Assembly: GCA_900074885.1 (NCBI GenBank)
Contig: FJUW01000007.1
Span: forward strand, 190,826 to 254,825
Source of the DNA: Rhynchosporium graminicola
Lineage: Eukaryota; Ascomycota; Leotiomycetes; Helotiales; Ploettnerulaceae
Length of the DNA: 64,000 nt
Direction of reading: 5' to 3'
The position numbers and the translations under genes were made by a program. Of the stretch, positions 1-12,700 are shown piece by piece (the first letter of the stretch is position 1; every line of letters starts with the position of its first letter). The notes beneath the pieces are model-generated. The model was not told where the DNA came from. It did not search any database and saw nothing but the letters and a program-made list of their open reading frames with translations.

Positions 1-1092
1 TAGAAAGATCTAGTACTAGTAAAGCCTCTAATTATTACTATTCTAAAGCGTATATATAGAGATCTGAGAGAGGAGAGAGAGGAGGTACTAAAGCTTAAGA
101 AACCTCGTATAGTAATAGTATAATTAATAGAGATAGAGAAACTAAGCTATTAAGCCGAAAAAGGAACCTTTAAGGAGCTCTTAACTTTAATTCAAGTACT
201 ATAGGCTTATAAAGTTAGCTCTTATAGTTCAACTACTCGCTTTTACTAAGTAAATAATAATAAGCACTATTACCTTTCAGGAGCTAATTTAACTCGCTAG
301 GGCTATAATATTAAAGAAAGAGATACTATAATTAATAAGCCTTCTATACTTCATAGAGGAGACTTATTAAGAGAGCTTACTAGGCGTTAAGAGGCAGAAG
401 AAGTAAAGGAGAGAAAAGGGAGGAAGCAGAAGAAGAGAGAGTCTTACTATAATTTATCTTTATCACCAGAACGTCGAACAGGAGCCTAATACCCTCTATA
501 GACACCTTATTAGCCTCCAAATAGCTTCCTATATTAGTACCTTATAATATAACCTCCTTAACCTCCTCTAGTATAGTCTCCTTATACTTCTAGCCTATAG
601 GGCTATTTTCAACCTCTGATATACCCTTAACTTAATATACCTCCTCTAGACTATGAATATTAACTACCTAAACCTTAATTACCTCTAAATCGACTATAGA
701 AGAGAGCTAGGAGTAAGTTTCTATCGATAGTAGATCTGCAAGAGTCGAGCCCACTACGTAGTAGTAGTAATTCTGAGGAGGTATTATTTACGCTAAAAAC
801 GTTTCTTTATAAGCTCTTACTACCCCCTAAAGCTTCTATAGCTTCGTAATTCGACTTAACTATTAAGATATTTATAGAGTAAGAGTATAATATAGCTATA
901 ATATCAGAGACGACGATTAGAGAGGGAATAGAGCTTAGAATAAAAGCTAGAGTCTTAAAGGTTATAAAGATGAATTTGAAAGCATTTAAGAAGTAGTATA
1001 ATCAGTAAGAAGTATAACAAACTATAGAAGAGAAGGAGAAGGAGGAGGAGGAGGAGAAGGAGGAGGAGGAGTAGAGAGCAAATTTCTAGTAA
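1..1092 (+). pseudogene. RIP-degenerate ORF of unknown function, cut by window start
   Basis: Reading frame 1 stays coding-like from the first base to adjacent TAG and TAA stops at 1087-1092. It is interrupted by roughly 25 stops, every one TAA or TAG and never TGA, as expected if RIP turned CAA and CAG glutamine codons into stops. The decoded product (about 363 codons, N-terminus missing) has a basic, charged first half (KERKGRKQKKRES near codon 145), a proline- and glutamine-rich middle, and a lysine/glutamate-rich tail with a run of GAG codons near 1031-1072. I recognise no domain. It ends about 12 bp from the end of the convergent Tc1-like transposase, so the two may be ORFs of one element. 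A broken host gene or a different transposon are alternatives. Confidence 0.5.
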
Positions 1093-1102
1093 TTATAACT
1101 AT

Positions 1103-1654
1103 TTATATGCCTTCTTCTTCTTCTTCTTCAAGACCTTAGTACCTATAATAGCGAAAATGTGCCTTTGCTCTACGTTAAGCTTCAGCTCTAATTTCAACTA
1201 TACGTATAGCTAGTATTAAGAAGCTTTTAAACTCCTCCTAAGTATACTATTTCTACCTCTAATTTCTTCTAATCTACGCCTTTAGATCTACGAAACTCTC
1301 TTTAATTAGGTTAAAAAAGGGGTAATATAATAGGAGATATTCAAGCTAAAGACTAAAAGTAGCGCATAAGATAGCGACTTTAGGAGCTCTATAGATAGAG
1401 GCGTTATCTATAATAATAACTCTAATTCTAAGCTTAATATACTCTAGTAAGATACTCTTTTCAAGCTATTCAGTGAAGATCTCTATAGTAATAGAGCCTT
1501 AGAAGATTAAAGGCTAATAATACCCCCTTATAGAGTATACTGGTAATATTAACTACCTTATCGACCTTTTTAGAACCCTCGATACCTCTACTAGAGCTCC
1601 TCTTAGAGCTTAACCTCTCCTTCTTTCTGCTATACGTTCGTTATAAGCAGATTC
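1103..1654 (-). pseudogene. Tc1-like DDE transposase, C-terminal part (element G)
   Basis: Read on the minus strand, this encodes the catalytic half of a Tc1/mariner-type DDE_3 transposase. IIIDNASIYRAPKVAIL carries the second catalytic aspartate, and LLLYYPFFNLIKESFVDLKA matches the family motif LPPYSPDFNPIEESFADLKAW. Interrupting codons are TAG, explained by RIP of CAG or TGG. The frame ends near 1103. The N-terminal half lies about 40 kb away at 41343-41791, because gypsy element F inserted just after the codons for FIDES. The split is exact: FIDES ends at the GATTC target duplication and the next codons follow here. No functional transposase can be made from this copy. Confidence 0.85.
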
Positions 1655-2150
1655 TGTAACGTTCCTAGTTCTGACTAGTACGCGGTATACAGGCTCGTCG
1701 GTTAGTATCAGCTATGAAGTAAAGTAAATAAGAAGTTCGGTTCTTAATTAGAATTAAGATATTATAAGCAGGTATTAATTACTATATGAATTTGAGTATA
1801 AAGCTCCTATCTAATAGCAGAAGTGCTAGTCTTATATAGAATCTTCGTTCCCTTATGCTAGCTATATAAGACCGTCTTATAGAGCGCGTAAGCTCTCGCG
1901 ACCTATCTAGCAGTCTAGCATATCACGTGATCCTAGATCACCTATAGCTATAATACTATTATTACTTTAATATAGGTAGATATATAGTACTACTCGCTAG
2001 TTTATACTATAACTATATTAATACCTTTCCTCTAATAGTACTAACTCTTTTCTAGTACTAAAACCCGTCTAGTACTTACCACTAGGTAGTACTATTAGTA
2101 TTCTAGTACTAGAATAGTTTTAGTGCTAAGAACTATACTAGTTCGTAACA
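1655..2150 (-). repeat. LTR of element F (left, 3' LTR)
   Basis: This 496-bp long terminal repeat matches 40847-41342 in length and sequence apart from transition-type differences. GATTC sits immediately outside it at 1650-1654. Confidence 0.9.
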
Positions 2151-4991
2151 CTATCCCCCTTCTATCTTAGCGTATCCCTACGCTTAAGTATACCTAAGGA
2201 AATATTAACAACTACCTATAGCTATCTCCTTCTTTTATTATACCCCCCGAACGCTTAACTAAATAAGTCGATTATATTACACTCGGAAGATAAATAGAAT
2301 TAAGTAGTAAAATTATAGTACTATATACTAGATATGAAAAGGCGGAATATAAAGAGTATATATTACCTCGCGATCCTAAACTAACTAGATATAGTTATTA
2401 CGCTCGACTAAATAAATCCTGCGATATTCGTATAAGGAACCGGATACCTATAGCTTCCGAATAAGAAAGTCTTAATTCCTAAATCGAAAAATTAGAGGAT
2501 AAGGAAGACTTAGCTATAGCTAAGTTCTATATGCGAATTATAAGATTAAAGAAATAGAAACGTTTCTTATACGAATAGTAGTAAAAGATAATTACTACTA
2601 GTCTAAACTCGATAGCTAAGCTTAATACTCTTAAAGCTCTAGAAGAGGAAGAAAAGAAGAAATAGGAAAGGGAAAGAGTATCTAATAATACTAAGTTAGC
2701 GGGCGCGGAACCCTCTAGTTCCGACGTCCCTATTAACCTCTCGTTCGACCCGATAGTCGAACTTCCTTTTAACTTTACTAACCCGCTCTAAGTAGATCTG
2801 AGTTTTATCAATAGAAATTAGCTAGTAATACTAGGTAGTAAAAGCTTAACTTAAGTTCCTATATATTTTCCGAATATAAGTAGTTCTTCTATTTTACTAA
2901 GTATCTGATAATTCCTCGTTTATACTAATAATCTAGTAGTTCCTTTATATTATATTCTACGAGTAGGTTAACTAGTTCAGCGTATATCTTCAGGGCTAGT
3001 AATACTCCCGGTAGTGCTTTTTCTAATAAGGATATATAGAATATTAGAAATATCTTCTTTATCGTAGCTAATAGCTAGAGTTTATAATTCAAAAGTCCTT
3101 TAACTTATTTAATTTTAAATAATCTAAGTTTCTTATAGTCTAGCTTATTACTTAGTCTCTATATATTAATATTTTTCGTAAAAAGTAAACCCTATCCCCC
3201 TCCTATAGCGTTAGCTCCTAATTACGATTTTTATTATAATAGTACGTATTCTTCTCTATTATAAACCGGAGTTCTTCTATAAGTTCCTTATAGAGGTCCT
3301 AGATATTCCTAACCTAGATATAAGCTATATTATTATCCTTAATTATTAAGTTAGGTTCTCTATAGGTAATAGGTTCATAACTATAATTCGCGAAGAATAG
3401 TATAACTTTTATTATTTCCGTAGTCGAGCTATTATATGCGAATTCTACTAATAGTAGTAGTTCTACCTAATTATTTTATTAATAGTTAATATAATAGCGT
3501 AAGTATATTTTAATTACTTAGTTTATTCTTTTATTTCCTTTATTAGTCTAAGAATAGAAAGCTATTAATAGTTTCCGTTTAGTCCTTAGGAACCTTATTA
3601 AAGTATTCCAGAACTTTAATATAAATAACTTATCTCGATCCGATACGATTTCTTTAGGTACTCCGTGCTTAGAGACTACCTCCTTAAGGTATACTTATAC
3701 TAGGTATTCGGCTATAAGAATAGATAAGACTAGTACTAAGATCATATACTTAGTAAGTCTCTTTATAATAATAAGTATTATATTATAGCTAACTCCCGTA
3801 ACTAGGTCCTTCGATAGTAGTAATAGCCCTATAAAGTCCTATAATATCGATTTCCAAGATATTAGTAGTATTAGTACTATAATTATCTGCTTATAAGGTA
3901 TATATCAGGAAGACTTATTCCTAATATAAGTATCACAGTTAGCTAGTACTTCTTTAACTACTTAGCGGAGTCCTTCTAACTAGTAATTACTTGAAATCCT
4001 CAGATACGTTCTTTATATCCCTTAGTATCTATACGCGGGAAGCTCGTATTATTCTTTAATATATACTTCTACTAAGCTTAGCAGAAGCTAAATTTTCCCG
4101 TTAACTCGTATAATACTATTCTTAATTATATTCCTTATAATAAGTTCCTTAGTCTTATCTAGGGATATTCTATCCTTCTTCTAAGCCTCCTTTAAAGTAT
4201 TATACTAAAGTCCCTTAATTTCTTACTTAATCGCAGTAGCTTCTCGGATATTAGTAACTATATCTCTATTATCTAGCTATCTAAGTAAAGCGGTCTTATT
4301 ATAAACCTTATTATCCTTATAACCTAGTAATCTGCTTAGAGTATCTACTTATATATTATCCTTGCCCTATATATACTTAATAACTAAATTAAAAGAGGCA
4401 AGTTCCTCTAACTATTAGGCTAATCGATAATTATCTAAGACCTTAGTAGTTACAAAAGTTCGGAGATTCATATAGTCAGTATAAATAATAACTAGGAACT
4501 TAGCTTCTTATAAGTATATTTTCCAGTATTTAAGTACTTTAATAATCGCTATAAGTTCTTTCTTATAGATATTATAATTCTATTTAGCCGGAGATATTTT
4601 CTCTGAAAAGTAAGCGACTAAGTATAATTATCCTTTATTATCTCGCTGCAGGTATACTACGCTAGTACAAATCGGAGGCATCTATTTCTACTATACTTTC
4701 CTTTTCTTTATCGAAACTATATAAGATTAGTTCTTTTATAAATTCTTTCTTAATTCTCTGAAAAGCTTCCTTATATTAGCTAGTCTAAGTAAAAGGAACG
4801 CCCTTCCTTATTAAGCTTATAAGCGGTTTAGTAATCTTAGAATAGTTTCTAATAAACTATTAGTAGAAGTTAGCGAAACCTAACTATAACTATATATCCT
4901 TAATATTCTTTAGAGATTCCTATTCCTTTATAGCTTTAATTTTCTCTAGGTTAATACTCATCTCTTTAGGGCGAATAATATACTTTAGAAA
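2151..4991 (-). pseudogene. Element F pol: integrase, RNase H and end of RT
   Basis: On the minus strand from 4991 downwards the frame reads FLKYIIRPKEMSINLEKIKAIKE, then NIKDI, LGFANFY, ITKPLISLIRKGVPFT and SIVEIDA. This is the standard gypsy RT-thumb/RNase H junction (FLGYIISPEGI, FLGFANFYRRFI, VETDAS). Around 3700-3960 it reads VLANCDTYIRNKSS, DFIGLLLLSKDLVTGV and IIIKRLTKYMI, matching the integrase zinc-binding end and the catalytic DFI and VDRLTKY motifs. Codons expected to be TGG or CAG are TAG, as RIP predicts. The strand continues across insert B at 18684. The PPT side next to the left LTR (2151-2165) is C-rich on the plus strand, as expected for minus orientation. Confidence 0.85.
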
Positions 4992-5208
4992 TATCACGGG
5001 GCGAATACAAAGTATATAGTGCAAAAGCTCGTCTATATTATAAGAAGAATTAACTAAGAAGGAAAGAGAGGAATAAGAGTCTCCCTTTAAAGAAAAGATA
5101 ATACTGCGGCTGCTAATAGTAATAGCATTAGAATACGTATAATAATACATCAGGTACTAGCGTAGACGCCTTAGGCGTCGAGTATACTAATAGATATAAC
5201 CTGTTATA
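4992..5208 (-). repeat. LTR of element B (left, 3' LTR)
   Basis: A 217-bp repeat paired with 18467-18683 and flanked outside by AGAAA. A short ORF crossing its outer edge on the minus strand is only RT sequence of element F running into the LTR. Confidence 0.9.
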
Positions 5209-8012
5209 TTATCCCCCTCCCGTTTCGAGGATAGGGCTATCTAGTCTATTCTTCTCTTCCTACTTATCAAGTGCTATAGTAGTAGTAAGAGCTACTTCCG
5301 GTTCTTATATTAGTTATACGTAACTTATCTATTTAACTAGATACTTCTTCTTCACTTACTATCCTCGTCGAAAGGATCTCTCCGCTAGGATTTCTTCTAC
5401 TTCGAACTCGTCTTCGTCCGCTACTAGTAGTAGCAGTAGTTATAAGTCGTCCTATATTTAGCTTAGCAGTAGGTTAGTAGTAGCTAAGCGTAATAACTAT
5501 ATATAAAAGATATCGTATATTCCTAATAGTATATCCAGGCGATAGCTATACGACTTGACTGCTTCGAGTACCGTATACTTAGCTTACTTTATATCAAGTT
5601 TCTTCGCGGGCCGATTCGTACGAATATTCTATAGACTTAACTAGACTTTATCTCTGACTTTAAACTCCGGGGCTTATTAGTAGTAGTAGTTAGTAACCTC
5701 TTCTTAAACCTATTACGCTACTACTATTACTATCTATACTTATTCCTTAGCGTCTTATAGCTTCTTTAGGATCGTATCCGCCTTTTGAATAAGTAAGCAG
5801 TTAGTAGTAGCAGTAGGTTCGTCTTCGATATTCAAATTAATATATTATACGTAGTAACTATAAGTTAGAAAGAAAGGGCTTACTTCTATTAATATAGCGT
5901 CTCGGTCGTTAATTACTACCTCTACTAATAGTAGTACGTTAAACTAATCGTTCTATGCGAAGTCCACGAATATGCGTAAATACGTCTTTAGCGTCTAGTT
6001 TATTCTCTCTATAGAGCTATCGGTTTCCGGGTAATAAGCTATAGAGAGTTATCGCGTAATCCCTAGTAAAGTATATACTTATATCTATAATATTCTGACG
6101 AACTATTTCCCTCGGTCGGATATAATTACGCGTAGTAGTACGTATTATCTATAGTAGACTTATATAAACTATTTTACTATAGCTTCTGCTTTAATTAATA
6201 ATAGCTTATCGTATATAATCCCTTTTCTAAGCTAATTAGTAACTATAATTAAGTTAGTATATCTTTCACTTTCTAGAAGATCGATAATAAAGTCGATAGA
6301 GATTTCTTACTAGATTTAGTCTAGTAGTAGTAATAGCTTAAGGAATCCTTACCTCTAGTCTCGCTATAACTTATTCCTTCTATAAGTATCATAGTTCTAA
6401 ATAAACCTTCTTATATCCTCTGATATCTATAGCTAGAAGAACTATCGACTTATAGTAGTAGCAGTTGAATCTCGTCCTAAGTGCCTATATATCTTAGTAT
6501 TATATATCGCTTAGATTAACTTCGTATATAGTTCTTCGGAATTAAGTACTTATAGTCTCCCTCGGAATTATAGTTTACTTGCTTCTAATAGTAAGCACTT
6601 TGATATTAATACTTTTAACTTTAGCGTAATAGGGAATATACGTTACTTATCGCGTACTACCTTAGCCGCTCCCTAGTATATACTATTAGCTTATTCCGCT
6701 TATAACTAGAGTTCCTTAAGCGTTATAGAGGTAGCTTTATTTACTCCTTCAGATTCTTTAACTTATAAGGATTCGTTCTATAGTTAAGAGGCTTCTTCTT
6801 CTTCTTAGCGTCTTCGATCTTATCGTATCGTAACCGGAGCTGCTACTACTATCCCTTATAGTAGTAGCAGTCCTCGTAGTACTTTCGGCTTAATTAATTA
6901 GACTAACTAGTACTAGAGTCGTTCGTCTTCTATACTATAGGGTATATCTTATTCTTATCGTAAGAGTATATCTACGCGTTTATTTTCTTTTCTTAGGATA
7001 TAACTAATCGTATAGTTAAACTGCGAGAGGAATAATAACTATCGTATTTACTATTCTATAAGCTATTATGCTATTATAAAGTACTCGAGGTTCTTATAAT
7101 TAGTACGAATATGGAATTCTTATATACTTTTCAATTCGTACTACTACTCCTTAAGGCAATATATAATTACTAATATTTCCTTATTATAGATTTCGTAATT
7201 ATATTTAGCTAGAGCGTTTTTCTTTAAGAAGAATACGTAAAGTCGTAAATATCCTCAGTTATCGAATTATATAAGTATACCTCCTACTACTTATCTAGAA
7301 GAGTCTATTTCGAGTATTATTTCTTAGTCGGGATTAAACTACGCTAGCGTAAGTCTAGTAATAAATATATCTTTTAGCTTCTTAAACGCTTCGTCTGCGG
7401 CTTTATCTTACTACTATAGCTAGTCCTTATAAGTAAGCTATATTAGTAGCAGTGTAATCGTTAAGTAATCCCTAATAAACGTCTAATAAAAATTCGCAAA
7501 TCCTAAGAAGCTTCGTACTCCTTTTACTAAGATCGGGAGTTCCTATTCTCGAATCGCTTGTACTTTCTTAGGGTCTATTTAAATACCTTTTTTTATATCG
7601 ATTACGAACCTAAGGTATTTCGTTATTTATACTTCGAATTCGCACTTATTGATATCTAGTTATAGTCTAGCCTCAGGTAATCTTACTATAACCTTTACTA
7701 CTTACTTTCAGTAATAGTAGCAGTTACTATTTATATAGATCAGGATATTATTAATATAAGCAGAATAGAATTCGTCTAAGTAATCGCGTAAAGCTTAATT
7801 AATATATTATTAAAACGTACTTAGGATATTCGCGAGTCTAAAAAGAGTTACTAGCTACTTATATAAACTATATCTCGTGCGAAAAGCTATCTTCTATTTA
7901 TCGCTAGTAATAATACGTATCTTATAGAAAGTAGTAGTTATATCTAGTTTCGTAAACTATTTCGCTTTCCTTATATTCCGGAGAGTCTTATAGATTAGTA
8001 GTAGTAAGTATT
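5209..8012 (-). pseudogene. Element B pol: integrase, RNase H, RT palm
   Basis: The minus strand shows the integrase core near 6150-6290 (ISIDFIIDLLESERYTNLIIVTN, compare SIDFITDLPES..TNLMVVTD). Just inside the nested insertion it shows RT palm sequence: KLDITTTFYKIRI, IAFRTRYSLYK, then YLDEFYSAYINNILIYINS, the RIP-altered YxDDILIYS catalytic box (Asp to Asn by GAC to AAT). RNase H lies between them. Translation is broken by TAG and TAA stops. The first part of RT lies on the far side of element A, from 15803. Confidence 0.8.
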
Positions 8013-8017
8013 AATCC

Positions 8018-8285
8018 TGTAACGACACAAGACTTAAGGCGGTATATAAGTAAGAATAAACAAGTAGGGAGGCTAAGAGCGATCTTATATAGTCTACTAC
8101 GAAGAAAACAAAAAGATAAGGAAGGAAGAAGAAGAGAGATAGAGTATAAAGCACCTTATATATATATACTAGTACTAGTCCGATACTATACCGGGTCGGA
8201 TACTAGTTCTGCCGGGATACTTATAAACTTAGGCCTTATTATCTATCTTTCTTCTTATATGATATTTAGGTAAGCTATTATTATA
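8018..8285 (-). repeat. LTR of element A (left, 3' LTR)
   Basis: 268 bp, starting TGTAACGACACAAG. Related copies occur at 15530, 20707, 31205, 32009 and 40210. Confidence 0.9.
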
Positions 8286-8757
8286 TTACTCCTCCCCTAA
8301 GAAGAGCTTAACCCCAAGCTCGGAAGGTTATAGTTTATACTAGAATTAGTCTTTATTATAACTGTTTTCGTCGATATTCGCGTAATAAGCGCTAGCCGCT
8401 CTTTAGTAGTAGTAGTAAATTCTTTATTAGGTTCTAACTAGTTACGTCGCTATAATAGTACTATATTAGTTATAGCTTCTAAATCGGGCGGTAAGCGGTA
8501 TTTACTTTATCTATTTATAGTAAGAGTCGAGTTTAAATAGGGCGTAAGGTATATAAAGGAAGGGGTTTATTAATATTAGAGCCTTTCCTTTTTAACTACG
8601 ATAACTACTTTAACTTATAAGTTTATTCTCCTTAGACTACGATATAGCTCCTAGAGTACGTATCGTTACTAACTACTATAGTAGTCTGCTATAATCTTAT
8701 ATATTAATCGACCTAATTAACTCTTCTCTTGATATAAGTAAGTTTCCTATCTTAGTC

Positions 8758-9744
8758 TTAAGGATAGTCTTTAAGTATAATATAAGGGTTTCACGGATCT
8801 ATAACGCTAACTCCTATAGTGCCTTTACTAGTACCTGCTAGTACTCTTTTAGTAGCGTATTATATATATTACCTATAGTATATTCGCGCTTTCCTTAAGA
8901 TAAAGTATAATAATACTCCTGTTTTAGAACTCTTATACTCGTTTAATAAGCTTAACTCTAAGCTTTATAAGTATTATTTAGCGTTAAAGAGTAGTTATAA
9001 GTATATAAGTTACTTAAATCTGAACGTAGTTATATATACTAACGCGTTATAGTTACTTAATTATATTAATACGGAGTATACTATTTTATCTAGTTTACTT
9101 CTTAGTAGTAAAGCTAAGAATATAGAGCTAAATTAGAGTAATATTATAGCTACTTATAAGGCTATTAATCAGATCTATTATCTCGCGAAATCTACTACTT
9201 CTATTATTATATTAGAGATTACTACTATATAATTAATAGAGACTTAGGCTTTAAGGCGTTCTATAGAGAAAGTATTTAAAGAGTTAGAGTTTATTAAAGT
9301 AATAAGTTAAGATCTTAAATCTTTAGATACTAGTATAATACTAACGTGATATAAGATCTAGATCTTTTAATAGTAGATTCGGTAAAGTCTAAGTTAATAG
9401 TATAAATAGTATTCAAGTAGATAAAGAAATTAAATAGTATTATATAGGAATTTATAAAGAAAGCTATATTTAAAGCTACGATATCTAATACTAAAGGAAA
9501 AAGGAATTTACTTTCTAGTTTAGAGATAGTATTAGATCTAAGTACTCCCGGACCCTCTCTAAAGAAGAAAGCTTATAGGATTAGCTATTATACTTAGTCT
9601 ACTACTAGAGCTATATTAGTAGATTTAAGTAAAGAGTTAGATATAGTAATTCTAGTTCTAGATATTCCAGATTTATTAGAAGCTCCGGAGAACTTAAGAG
9701 AGAAAGCTAATAAAATAGAAGTAGTTAAAGATATAGAGTTCTAG
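8758..9744 (+). pseudogene. Antisense accessory ORF of element A
   Basis: This plus-strand coding-like stretch lies between integrase and the 3' LTR and runs opposite to gag-pol. Frames around 8930-9060 read NKLNSKLYKYY, SYKYISYLNLNVVIYTNAL and AINQIYYLAKS. Later frames read KKAIFKATISNTKGKRNL, TPGPSLKKKAYRISYYT and PENLREKANKIE. Stops are TAG or TAA at positions expected to be glutamine. A frame change is needed near 9350, from an intron, an indel or decay. The same ORF recurs in elements D and C, so it belongs to the family and is not chance. I do not recognise the protein. Its start is uncertain. Confidence 0.55.
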
Positions 9745-9789
9745 ATATAATATTATTACGGAGTATAATCAGAGGATTATCCTTAGTAA

Positions 9790-12700
9790 TAAATTCTAAT
9801 ACTAGTAATTATAATAGCTTATTATCCTCTAAGTAATTATAGTTATCTATTCTATTTTCTTAGGCTTTAATCTACTATTCTAGTTTATATAGAGGTCTAG
9901 GTTTACTTAAGTTAGTAGCGTAGAAGTCTCTAAGCTTATACGAAGTACTTATTAAATCAGAAGCGTTATACTAAGTTAGGTCCGGGTTATAGCTTAGCTA
10001 ACTAACTTAATACTTCAGATTACCTCTTAGGAGCTATATAGTAAGTATATTTTATAACTCCTACTCTTCTTAAGTAGCGATAACCTCTAGAGGTAAGTTT
10101 AGTAACTCTTAGCTTAATAATAGGTCGTTCGGGTCCTTAAAGAGTAATTCAGAGGCGAATATATTATATATAAAGGATCCCGGGAGTAAATCTAGCTTAT
10201 AGAAGTATCTGATCTTAGCTAAGACTTAATATAATCTTACTTAGAGGCTAGATAGCTTCTTACTTAGCTAGTGATTCTTAAGGTTCCTTATAGAGAGAAA
10301 TACCTTATCTCTAACTTCCTAGTTAATACTATGCTATTTCAGGTTAGTTATAGCGCTTATCTTCTACTAAGTAACTAATATATTAGCTTTTATAACCTCG
10401 ATAGTAGATTTAGTATATTTAGCTAAAGATTTAGTATTAGTATAGTTAAGCTTCTCTTATAGTATCGATCCGGTAAGTTACTTCTAGTCCTAGCTATTCC
10501 GGGGTAGTATACTATATTTAAGGGTATATAGCGCTATACCGATAGAGTCGTAAAGTAAGGTTACTTAAGCGTAGTCTATTATTAGTAGTAGTTCGCTCTA
10601 GTTACTTTAGTAGTAATTAACGAAAGGTCTAAGGCGTTAGTTAATATACTGATTTATAATCTCTATTTATCTGTCAGTTTACTAGTAGAAGGAGATAGAG
10701 AGCTTAACCTTAACTCTAATTATATAGTAAAACTCTTACTAGAAGAATAAAACTAGCTAAGCTCCTTAGTCGGATATAATTAACTTAAGAGTATATCCGA
10801 AATGATATATCTATTAGATAAATAATATTGCTATCCCGCGGGTATCGATATTATAGTAGTATAGTATTAATATAGAGTCTTTCCTTAAGTAGTTAATAAA
10901 TACTAATATTCTATTAAATTCTTAGTTATTAGGCGAGAAGTCTTTAAAATCTATAGCTAAGTATTATATAAAGTAGCTAAGTACTAGTAATAAGTAGAGG
11001 AATCCTTACTATTTCGTCTGTTTCGGATAAGAGTACTAGTAGAGGTAGTAATTATAAGTATACTATTTCATATCTAATACGAGTCCTTTCTAGTAGTAAT
11101 AAGTAGAAATTATTTCGGCGGTCTTATAAGTATTTAAATAAGTAGAGGAAACTTAATTATAAATTTCGCTAATTAAATAAGTATATAATAAAGTATAGTA
11201 TTATACGTATAGATAACTATTATAAAGTAGTAAACTATCGTTAGTAGTATAGCTATCTCCTAATATATTTCGTTCCTTAGAGAACGATTCTCAGTTGAAT
11301 TAGTATAGTTTCTCGATTAAATTAAAAGAGTTACGTATAAGTTCTAGTAGTATATTAATCCTTAGCGATATTAAGTATATATAACTAATTTAATCGATAT
11401 AATACTTAGCTAGTTTCGTATTAATCCTAAGGTCTAAGTAGTCTAGAAGTAATAAAACCTAAGATCTATTATCTTATTTCTATTATTCTTATATCCTTAG
11501 ATCTTATTCCTTATAGCTAAAGATATTAGCTTTAGCGTTATCTTTACTAAGCGTATATATAATTTAAAAGTTAAATTCGGAAAGGAATTCTATCTATCTA
11601 GCTTACTTACTAATTAGGACCTTAGTAATTATAAAGTACTCTAAGGATCGATAGTCCGTATATATACTAATATAATATCATAAAGATATAAGTTCCGGTC
11701 TCTATTTCCGGAAAGACTTAATAATAGTATATAGCTCCTTATTATAAATCTCTTAGTTTAGTTTATATCTATTAAGAATATAAGAATAGAATCTAATTAG
11801 ATACTATTAGTTATCTTTATATAATTAGGAGATAACTCTAGCTATTATATTATTAGAAGTATTAGTTTCTAGTTTAGTTTATAATTTAAAGTTAAAATAA
11901 TATAGTTTCTATATCAATAGTAGCTATTAATATAAATCGTCGAAGGACTTCTTATAATCGTTAGTAAAATTCTATAGTATTATAGGCTAAGTAAATACTA
12001 AGAGAGGTTTAGTAATAAGGCCGAAATTCCGAATAAATTAATAATAGAACCTATAGAATCCTAGGAAGGATTTTATAGCTATTACTATTTCAGGGTACTT
12101 CTAGTTTACTAATAGTACTACTTTCTCAGGATCTGGCTCGATTCCGTTAGTAGTAATAATATATCTAAGGTATTTAGTCCGAGTAATATAGAATTCGCTT
12201 TTCTTAATATCTACTTAGAGTCTAATATCTATTAAGTATTATAGTACTAATTTAATATATTCCTTATATTCCTAGAGCGTATCTGAGTATATAAGAATAT
12301 TATCTAAGTAAGCTATATAGAAATTATCTAAGTAGTCTAATAATATATTATTTATATATCGCTAGTACGTACTAAGTCTATTATAGAGCTTAAAAAGTAA
12401 TACTTTATATTTATAAGATCTAAAGCAAGTTCAGAAGGTAATATACTCCTTAGATTCGGGGTCTATATAAATACGATTAAATACTACTTAGATATCTAGT
12501 TTAATAAAGATTATTACTTTAGATATATAAGTTAAGAGCTTATCGATCTTAGGTATTAAGTAGGAATCCTTTTAAGTGATTATATTAAGCTTATAATAAT
12601 CGATATAGAAGCGTAATCCTCTATTAGTCTTCTTAACGAATAGTATAAGTAATATAAAGGGACTTTAGCTAGATTCGATAAATCCCTTATCTAAGTTCTT

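Noticed and set aside
4920..5150. 76-codon minus ORF
   Set aside because: Fragment of element F reverse transcriptase fused by chance to the LTR of element B.
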